Of a stretch of 64,000 nt of DNA, positions 58,483-64,000 are shown piece after piece. This stretch comes from Nocardioides sp. Root122 (GTDB taxonomy: Bacteria; Actinomycetota; Actinomycetes; Propionibacteriales; Nocardioidaceae). The stretch covers positions 416,751-480,750 of the forward strand of contig NZ_LMDE01000001.1 of NCBI RefSeq assembly GCF_001425025.1, in the 5' to 3' direction. Under the pieces are notes generated by a model. It saw only the letters and a program-made list of their open reading frames with translations. It was not told the origin of the DNA and ran no database searches. A program made the translations under genes and the position numbers. Position 1 is the first letter of the stretch; every line of letters starts with the position of its first letter.

Positions 58483-59415
58483 TCACCCGACCTGGCTGGT
58501 GGAGTGCGTCCCGCCCTGGCGCCCCGCCCAGGGCGTGGCCTCGGCGCCGTCGAGCTGGTGCACCAGCTCGCGAAGCAGCCAGTTCTGGAGGTCGCGCTGG
58601 CCCGGGGTGCGGGCCATCGAGAGCAGCCGCTCGGCACGGCAGAACGCGTCCGCCACGTCGAACATCTCGGTCATCGTCACGAAGATCGGGGCGGCCTCGC
58701 GGACCATGGTGAAGGACAGGTCGGCACGCGGGCGGCCCTCCTGCTCGGCGGTGCGGATCTGGGTGCGATAGGTCTCGGGGAACTGGCGCTCGAAGCTGGC
58801 GAACATCGCCGTCAGGTCGCCGGCCAGGGGGTAGTCGGACTGGTGGGAGAGGGACAGCAGGCGCAGCTCGCGCCGCAGCTCGTTGTACTGCCGGTGCAGC
58901 GAGGTGTAGAGGGGGACGTCGATGCCGAGGAGGCGGATGTCCACCGCGGCGTCGCTGGTGGGCTCGGAGCCCTCCTGGGAGTGGTGGTCGATGACCCACT
59001 CCGCGGCGCCGTCGTCGCGCATGTGCGGTGCCGGCTCGAACCAGACGATCTTGCCGTCGTTCTCGATCGTGGCGCCCCAGGCGATGGCGCACTGCGCCAC
59101 CATCGCGAGCCCGCGGCCGAAGGTGAGCAGCAGGTCGAGGTCGTCGTCACCGGGCATCCGCACGGGCGGCACCGGGGGGCTGGTGGAGCCGTCGGCCACC
59201 TCGATCCGGGGATGGCTCGCGGTGCCGCGGACCCGCACCTTGAAGGGCGCGTTGGCGTGGATGATCGCGTTGGCCACGAGCTCCGAGACGCCCAGCTCGG
59301 CACACTCCACGAGGTCGGTGCGCTCGAGCCGGTGGCAGATGTCGCCCACCCATCGCCGGGCGTCGGCCGCGGCGCGCGGCGACGGCGCCAGGGTCAGCTC
59401 GGAGGTCAGCGGCAC
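58483..59415 (-). CDS. Anti-sigma/RsbW-like ATP-binding protein with helical C-terminal domain
   Basis: A 310-residue protein. The N-terminal 130 residues are an HATPase_c_2 (RsbW/SpoIIAB-like) domain with N-box ELGVSELVANAIIHA and a G-box region MLP-less LTFGRGLAMVAQCA. The C-terminal 170 residues are helical and unrecognised. GTG 59415 is chosen since it has GAAAAGAG upstream; ATG 59454 is an alternative but places the start inside a hairpin. It may bind a sigma factor or anti-anti-sigma partner not encoded here. Confidence 0.8.
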   Translation of the reverse strand: MPLTSELTLAPSPRAAADARRWVGDICHRLERTDLVECAELGVSELVANAIIHANAPFKVRVRGTASHPRIEVADGSTSPPVPPVRMPGDDDLDLLLTFGRGLAMVAQCAIAWGATIENDGKIVWFEPAPHMRDDGAAEWVIDHHSQEGSEPTSDAAVDIRLLGIDVPLYTSLHRQYNELRRELRLLSLSHQSDYPLAGDLTAMFASFERQFPETYRTQIRTAEQEGRPRADLSFTMVREAAPIFVTMTEMFDVADAFCRAERLLSMARTPGQRDLQNWLLRELVHQLDGAEATPWAGRQGGTHSTSQVG

Positions 59416-59436
59416 TGGGACTCTTTTCGGGGGCGT

Positions 59437-59463
59437 GGGTAGTCCAGCGGGCATTCACTACCC
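59437..59463. repeat. Short palindrome GGGTAGT/ACTACCC
   Basis: GGGTAGT (59437-59443) and ACTACCC (59457-59463) with a 13-base loop, just upstream of the anti-sigma-like gene. The arms resemble those at 29024-29090 and 7374-7421. Confidence 0.6.
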
Positions 59464-59618
59464 GGTTCGGCAGTGGCCGAAACCTGGTTGAGACCCTAAC
59501 TTCTCGAGGGGCCCACTGGGGCGTGTGAGCAACCAGACGCGTACGGCGTTTCGCATCTGGCGGGTGCACAAGAGGACAATGGGTACCCAGAGATGGACCT
59601 ACGACCCTAGGAGCTTCC

Positions 59619-61100
59619 ATGGCCACGACGCAGGCGACCCGCCACAAGGTGGTCGTGATCGGCTCGGGCTTCGGCGGCCTGTTCGGCACCAAGGCGCTGC
59701 GCCGGGCCGACGTGGACGTCACGGTCATCGCCAAGACCACCCACCACCTCTTCCAGCCGCTGCTCTACCAGGTCGCGACCGGCATCCTGAGCGAGGGCGA
59801 GATCGCCCCGCCCACCCGCGAGGTCCTCAGCGGGCAGGACAACGCCAATGTCATCCTCGGCGAGGTCACCGGCATCGACCTCGAGGCCCGCACCGTCACC
59901 TCGCAGGTGCTCGGCCGCGACACCGTGACGTCCTACGACTCACTGCTCGTCGCCGCCGGCGCCAGCCAGTCCTACTTCGGCAACGACCACTTCGCCGAGT
60001 TCGCCCCGGGCATGAAGAGCATCGACGACGCCCTCGAGCTGCGCGGGCGAATCTTCGGCGCCTTCGAGATGGCCGAGCTCGGCGCCACCCGCGGCGACGA
60101 CGTCGACCACCTGCTGACCTTCGTGGTCGTGGGCGCCGGCCCGACCGGCGTGGAGATGGCCGGCCAGATCGCCGAGCTGGCCCACAACACCCTGCGCAAG
60201 GACTTCCGCGCCATCAACACCCGGCAGGCACGCGTCGTCCTCGTCGACGCCGCACCGCAGGTGCTGCCGCCCTTCGGCGCCAAGCTCGGCGAGAAGGCCA
60301 AGAAGGAGCTCGAGAAGCTCGGCGTCGAGGTCATGCTCGGCGGCATGGTGACCGAGGTCGACGAGCGCGGCCTCGAGGTGAAGTTCAAGGACGGCCGCGT
60401 CGAGCGGATCAACTCCGTCGCCAAGATCTGGGCCGCCGGCGTGCAGGCCAACCCGCTCGGCCGCACCCTGTCGGAGCAGACCGGTGCCCCGCTCGACCGC
60501 GCGGGCCGGATCGCGGTCAACCCCGACCTCACCCTCCCCGGACACCCCGAGGTCTTCGTGGTGGGCGACATGATCGCGCTCGACAACCTCCCCGGTGTCG
60601 CGCAGGTCGCCATCCAGGGCGCGAAGTACGCCGCCAAGGAGATCCGCAACCGCGTCGAGGGCAAGCAGCCGCAGCAGCCGTTCAAGTACTTCGACAAGGG
60701 CTCGATGGCGATCATCAGCCGCTTCCGTGCCGTCGCGATGGTCGGCAAGCTCCGCCTCACCGGCGTGGTCGCGTGGCTGATGTGGCTCGGTGTGCACCTC
60801 GTCTACCTGACCGGCTTCAAGAACCAGGTCTCCGCGCTGATGCGGTGGGCGATCACCTTCATCAGCAACAACCGGTCCGAGCGCACCACCACGGAGCAGC
60901 AGATCTTCGCGCGTGCCGCCCTCGCCCGGCTGCGCCGCGGTGCGGCCGACCTGGTGTCCGACCCGGGCATCTACGACGCGACCCGCGCGATGGTCGAGGA
61001 GACCCGGCGCCAGGAGCTCGAGGCTGCTGCCGTGCGCGAGGCCGAGCTCACCGACTCCGGAGTCCGAGGCGTGCCGGCCGATCGCGTCGGCGGCGCCTGA
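59619..61100 (+). CDS. ndh: Type II NADH dehydrogenase (NDH-2)
   Basis: A 493-residue single-subunit NADH:quinone oxidoreductase. The FAD site is VVIGSGFGGLFG at the N-terminus, the NAD site VVVGAGPTGVEMAGQIAEL (about 168), with the HLFQPLLYQVATGIL segment, and the second FAD motif EVFVVGDMI. A C-terminal amphipathic region (VVAWLMWLGVHLVYLTGF) would attach it to the membrane. ATG has AGGAG 5 bases upstream. It passes electrons to menaquinone without pumping protons. Confidence 0.94.
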   Translation: MATTQATRHKVVVIGSGFGGLFGTKALRRADVDVTVIAKTTHHLFQPLLYQVATGILSEGEIAPPTREVLSGQDNANVILGEVTGIDLEARTVTSQVLGRDTVTSYDSLLVAAGASQSYFGNDHFAEFAPGMKSIDDALELRGRIFGAFEMAELGATRGDDVDHLLTFVVVGAGPTGVEMAGQIAELAHNTLRKDFRAINTRQARVVLVDAAPQVLPPFGAKLGEKAKKELEKLGVEVMLGGMVTEVDERGLEVKFKDGRVERINSVAKIWAAGVQANPLGRTLSEQTGAPLDRAGRIAVNPDLTLPGHPEVFVVGDMIALDNLPGVAQVAIQGAKYAAKEIRNRVEGKQPQQPFKYFDKGSMAIISRFRAVAMVGKLRLTGVVAWLMWLGVHLVYLTGFKNQVSALMRWAITFISNNRSERTTTEQQIFARAALARLRRGAADLVSDPGIYDATRAMVEETRRQELEAAAVREAELTDSGVRGVPADRVGGA

Positions 61101-61122
61101 CCCGCAGCCCGGTCCGACCGGC

Positions 61123-61143
61123 CCCGCGCCACGTGGGCGCGGG
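61123..61143. terminator. Bidirectional hairpin between ndh and the DadA-like gene
   Basis: Stem CCCGCGCC (61123-61130), loop ACGTG, GGCGCGGG (61136-61143), 23 bases after the ndh stop and 17 bases before the end of the convergent gene. Confidence 0.7.
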
Positions 61144-61160
61144 AGCCGGTCGTACGCCGC

Positions 61161-62417
61161 TCAGCGCAGCGGGTCGAACGCCACCAGCTCGGGCGGCGTG
61201 GACCCCGAGGCGATCCGGTGCGCCAGCAGCTTGCCGGTGAGGGGGCCGAGCGCGATGCCCCACATGCCGTGCCCGCCGGCGACGAACACGGCGGGCGCCT
61301 TCGTGCGGCCGATGAGGGGCAGCCCGTCGGCGGTGCACGGACGGGAGCCGACCCACTCGTCGCGCCGGTCGTCGAGGTCGACACCGTCCAGGAGCGGACG
61401 GGCGGCGTCGACGATCGCACCGATGCGACGCTGGTCGAGAGCGGCGTCGGGAGCGCGGAACTCCATCATCCCGGCGACCCGCAGGCGCGGACCCTCGGCG
61501 GCCTCGATGGGCGTGCAGGCCACCCGCTGGGCCGGGAAGTAGACCGGCGACTGGGGCAGCCGGTCGCCGGTGACGCTGAACGAGTAGCCCCGCCCCGCCT
61601 GCACCGGCTGGCGTACGCCGAACTGGCGGGCGAGGTGGCCGACCCAGGCGCCGTTGGCGAGGACCACGTGGTCGTAGCCGCCCGGCTCGTGGTACTGCTC
61701 GCGCGTCGTGACGTACGCCCCGCGCGCGGTCTCGCTCACCCGGTCCACGGTGGCGCCCTCGACGAGCTGCCCGCCGCGCGCCACGAAGGAGGCGGCGAGG
61801 GCCGCGAGGAACTGCGGCGGGTTGAGGTAGCGCTGGTCGTGCAGCAGCACCGCGGAGGCGACGGTGGGCGACAGCGACGGCTCCACGACGCGGGCCTCGG
61901 GCCCCGACAGGACGTCGTACTTCACGTCCTGTCCGGCGTCACGGATCTGCTCGAGCTCGTGGACGAACGGCTCCTGGTCCTCGAGCGTGCGGAAGGCCGC
62001 CACGAACGGGTGCGCCTCGTGGACGGCGGACGCGACCCCGCCTGCGGTGAGCTCGTCGAAGGCGGTCAGGGCGCGTCGGTTCATCGGCTCGTAGGCGCGC
62101 ATCCCCAGGCCCCACCGGCGCGCGGTGCTGTGCCGGGCGAACCCGGCGAGGAACCGGAGGAGGCGGGGGTCGGGCCGCAGCGGCAGGTAGACCGGCGACG
62201 AGGGGCGCCCGATGGCGCGGATGCCGTAGCCGAGGACCGCCGGCTCGGGCAGCGGCGCGGTCAGGGCGGGGGTCAGCCAGCCGGCGTTGCCCCACGAGGA
62301 GCCGGCGGCGACGTGGTCGCGCTCGTAGACGGTGACGTGGAAGCCGTGCTCCTGGAGGAACCAGGCGGTCGACAGGCCGACCATCCCGGCTCCGACGACG
62401 GCAGCGCGCTGGGACAT
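61161..62417 (-). CDS. DadA-like FAD-dependent D-amino acid dehydrogenase/oxidase
   Basis: A 418-residue DAO-superfamily flavoprotein. N-terminal FAD motif AVVGAGMVGLSTAWFLQEHG, then YERDHVAAGSSWGNAGWLTPAL, the substrate-domain segment and the C-terminal GLPLIGRTKAPAVFVAGGHGMWGIALGPLTGKLLA. The family oxidises D-amino acids, glycine or related amines; electrons from DadA go to the quinone pool. It could complement the D-amino acid operon at the start of the window, but they are 52 kb apart. ATG 62417 is preferred over TTG 62426. Confidence 0.85.
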   Translation of the reverse strand: MSQRAAVVGAGMVGLSTAWFLQEHGFHVTVYERDHVAAGSSWGNAGWLTPALTAPLPEPAVLGYGIRAIGRPSSPVYLPLRPDPRLLRFLAGFARHSTARRWGLGMRAYEPMNRRALTAFDELTAGGVASAVHEAHPFVAAFRTLEDQEPFVHELEQIRDAGQDVKYDVLSGPEARVVEPSLSPTVASAVLLHDQRYLNPPQFLAALAASFVARGGQLVEGATVDRVSETARGAYVTTREQYHEPGGYDHVVLANGAWVGHLARQFGVRQPVQAGRGYSFSVTGDRLPQSPVYFPAQRVACTPIEAAEGPRLRVAGMMEFRAPDAALDQRRIGAIVDAARPLLDGVDLDDRRDEWVGSRPCTADGLPLIGRTKAPAVFVAGGHGMWGIALGPLTGKLLAHRIASGSTPPELVAFDPLR

Positions 62418-62474
62418 GGGGACCAACTTTCTACGGAGAGCTGTCGGGGGAGAGCTGTCTGGGAGGGGAGGGCG

Positions 62475-62924
62475 TCAGCGGACGCCGGGGTCGCACGAGG
62501 TGCAGGCGTCCTGCCACGGCTCGCGGTCGAGCACCCGGGCGGGGATCACGGTCCCGCAGTGGGCGCACGTCCCATAGGTGCCGGTGCGGATCCGGGCGCG
62601 GGCGTCGCGGACCTGGTCGACGAAGCGGGCGACGATGCGGCGGTGCGCGGCGGCGACGACGTGGTCGGGCGTCGGTGGCAGGGCGTCCAGCTGGGCCTGC
62701 CGGGCCCGCTCGAGGCGGGCCAGGTGCTCGTCGACCTCGGCGAGGGTCGGCGGCAGGCCGTCCTCGAGCTGGGGAAGCGCGACGAGCCGGGCGGCGGGCC
62801 CGTCGTCCCGCGCGGTCCGGCGCGGGGTGTCCGGTCCCGGACCGTCCGCGGGCGGACGGTGCGCGCCTGGGGTGCCAGTGGTGATCTCAGCGGTGGTGCG
62901 GGGTGGGGCAGTGTCGATGGTCAT
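62475..62924 (-). CDS. DksA/TraR-type zinc finger protein
   Basis: A 149-residue protein with a C-terminal four-cysteine zinc finger (CAHCG and CTSC) within the DksA/TraR-like G-T-Y-G-T-C-A-H-C-G-x-x-I-P-x-x-R-L-type motif, here GTYGTCAHCGTVIPARVLD. A coiled-coil helix (LAEVDEHLARLERARQAQLDAL) precedes it, and the first 60 residues are Pro/Thr-rich and disordered. It probably binds RNA polymerase. ATG 62924 follows a short open region; upstream in-frame codons have no support. Confidence 0.85.
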   Translation of the reverse strand: MTIDTAPPRTTAEITTGTPGAHRPPADGPGPDTPRRTARDDGPAARLVALPQLEDGLPPTLAEVDEHLARLERARQAQLDALPPTPDHVVAAAHRRIVARFVDQVRDARARIRTGTYGTCAHCGTVIPARVLDREPWQDACTSCDPGVR

Positions 62925-63011
62925 GGTGCGGTCCTCGGCCGACGCTGCGCAGCCCCGGTCCGGGGCTGCGCGATGGACGGGTGCCGCGACGCGGTGCACC
63001 CGGTGGTCAGC

Positions 63012-63185
63012 TCAGCGGACGGGCGGGGCGCGGTCGACGCTGCGACGCAGCACGTCGAGTCCGCGGATGCCCCGGGCCTCCTCGCTCAGCTCGATCGCGA
63101 GCAGCGCGGCACCGGACGGCACGTGGGAGGGCAGGTGGCAGCGGTCGGCCGTGTGGGCCGTTCCGAGTGCCGTGATCGCCTCCAT
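63012..63185 (-). CDS. Small protein of unknown function (57 aa)
   Basis: A 57-residue protein, no family recognised. It has a moderately hydrophobic middle (SHVPSGAALLAIELSEEARG) and basic C-terminus. ATG 63185 is supported by a TAGGGT -10 (63198-63193) 7 bases before it, as in other leaderless genes of the window. It precedes the DksA/TraR-type gene by 87 bases. Moderate confidence that it is real. Confidence 0.5.
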   Translation of the reverse strand: MEAITALGTAHTADRCHLPSHVPSGAALLAIELSEEARGIRGLDVLRRSVDRAPPVR

Positions 63186-63192
63186 GCACTGG

Positions 63193-63198
63193 ACCCTA
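63193..63198 (-). promoter_or_regulatory. -10 element TAGGGT of the 57-residue gene
   Basis: On the minus strand TAGGGT is followed by 7 bases and ATG 63185. Confidence 0.45.
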
Positions 63199-63260
63199 GC
63201 AACGTTCCTGCGCAAAGCCAGTCGGCGACGTGGGCGGCGCCGGGCGCCGCGTCGGAGGGG

Positions 63261-63860
63261 TCAGGTGCGGGCTGCGGGGGGAAGGTCGGCGTCCGCCGCT
63301 GCGGGCGCGTGAGCCGGGTCCTCCGGCAGCTGGAGCACCTGCTCGCGGCACCAGTGCGAGACCTCGCGGCTCCCGCCGATCACCTCGTCGCGGAAGGACG
63401 TCCACGGCTCCCAGGCCGCGTCGGCCACCTCGTCGGGGTCGGGGCGCAGGGCCTCTGCGTCGGGCACCCGCGCCACGAAGACCGGGCACATCTCGTTCTC
63501 CACGATCCCGTCCTGCTCGGCGCGGTAGCGGAAGGCCGGCAGCACGAGCCGGAGGTCCTCGACGTCCGTCCCGAGCTCCTGGCGCACCCGGCGGCGTACG
63601 GCGTCCGCGAGCCGCTCGCCCGGACCGGGGTGGCCGCAGCACGCGTTGGTCCACACCCCCGCGAAGGTGCGCTTGTGCAGTGCCCGACGGGTGAGGAGGA
63701 CCCGTCCCGCGTCGTCGAAGAGGTAGCAGGAGAAGGCGAGGTGGAGCGGGGTGTCGGCATGGTGCACCGACGCCTTGTCCTGCGTGCCGACGGCGTGCCC
63801 GGCCTCGTCGAGCAGGACGACGGACTCGAGGCTGGTCGGGCTGGTCGGGGTGGCGGTCAT
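63261..63860 (-). CDS. idi: Isopentenyl-diphosphate delta-isomerase, type I
   Basis: A 199-residue Nudix-fold IPP isomerase that interconverts IPP and DMAPP. Catalytic Cys lies in FAGVWTNACCGHPGPGE (about 75), with metal ligands in the H-x-A-F-S-C-Y-L-F segment and the Glu pair in ENEMCPVF. ATG 63860 gives the family N-terminus (SVVLLDEAGHAVG follows); the frame stays open upstream without similarity. It may head or belong to a terpenoid/carotenoid cluster continuing beyond the window. The 140 bases after it show nothing I can assign. Confidence 0.93.
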   Translation of the reverse strand: MTATPTSPTSLESVVLLDEAGHAVGTQDKASVHHADTPLHLAFSCYLFDDAGRVLLTRRALHKRTFAGVWTNACCGHPGPGERLADAVRRRVRQELGTDVEDLRLVLPAFRYRAEQDGIVENEMCPVFVARVPDAEALRPDPDEVADAAWEPWTSFRDEVIGGSREVSHWCREQVLQLPEDPAHAPAAADADLPPAART

Positions 63861-64000
63861 GCGGGCACCTCGTTCGATCGGACGGGTCGGTGGGCAGCGG
63901 TGGCGGGGCACAGGGGCGGGCATGGTGGCCCGGGGCGTCGGCGGGACCCCGCTCATCGTGCACCGCCGGGGGACGGGTCGGGGTCGCGGGGCGGGGCCAG

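Noticed and set aside
61161-62417. DadA-like gene linked functionally to the D-amino acid operon
   Set aside because: They are 52 kb apart with no shared regulatory element; the theme may be coincidence.
63861-64000. Possible start of another gene upstream of idi
   Set aside because: Open frames there are short, with no ribosome binding site or family motif that I can recognise.

Overview
The window is a very GC-rich chromosomal segment of an actinobacterium, most likely a member of the Nocardioidaceae (Nocardioides-like). The reasons are the codon bias, the GTG/ATG mix with many 4-base stop/start overlaps, a three-part FGAM synthase (PurS, PurQ and a short PurL), DUF3073 and DUF3817 proteins, ESX-like helical proteins and many leaderless promoters of the form TANNNT-N6-start codon. 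No transposase, integrase, CRISPR array or rRNA is visible. Three tRNAs are present (Phe, Glu, Asp). No gene-free stretch exceeds 300 bases.

Layout. (1) 1-11.2 kb: one translationally coupled operon encoding a peptide ABC transporter (one subunit is a permease-ATPase fusion), a secretion-signal-free S9 peptidase/beta-lactamase-type hydrolase fusion, an M20 hydrolase, a GNAT acyltransferase and an enolase-superfamily OSBS/N-succinylamino acid racemase, followed by a PucR-type regulator. The last three enzymes match the known succinylation route for irreversible D- to L-amino acid conversion, so I read the operon as uptake, hydrolysis and epimerisation of D-residue-containing peptides. (2) 11.2-50.3 kb: purine biosynthesis genes purC, purS-purQ, purL, purF and purM, dispersed among other modules: an acyl-CoA ligase, a secreted DUF1906 protein, a divergent ESX-like four-gene cluster, three divergent regulator/exporter pairs (TetR/MFS, WYL/ABC-2, ArsR/MFS), a phosphoketolase, and an eight-gene operon 36.7-44.6 kb (Liv-type ABC importer, acyl-CoA ligase, TetR, alpha/beta hydrolase). 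(3) 50.3-54.4 kb: a lipoprotein with an AlgX-like fold, DUF3073, a branched-chain amino acid dehydrogenase and an unassigned propeller-like protein. (4) 54.4-57.7 kb: response regulator, 31-residue peptide, cytochrome P450 and histidine kinase, all on the minus strand. (5) 57.7-64 kb: tRNA-Glu, tRNA-Asp, a small metallopeptidase, an anti-sigma-like ATPase, NDH-2, a DadA-like oxidase, a DksA/TraR zinc finger protein and idi.

The most promising undescribed system is the minus-strand unit at 54.55-57.61 kb. A 31-codon gene with a good ribosome binding site and a Tyr-x-Trp core-like segment (AMYMWR) lies just upstream of a P450 whose I-helix lacks the usual acid-alcohol pair. This is the minimal layout of P450-cross-linked RiPPs (tryptorubin/atropopeptide, cittilin and biarylitide types), here bracketed by a receiver protein and a soluble histidine kinase. 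A second system worth attention is the D-peptide operon in region 1.

At the DNA level, a family of long-arm palindromes sits between convergent genes. Some supply the stop codons of both flanking genes, two copies share the same arms (GGCAGTTCG), and a tandem pair has been read into the 3' end of the M20 gene. Operator-like dyads are visible in all three divergent regulator/exporter intergenic regions.
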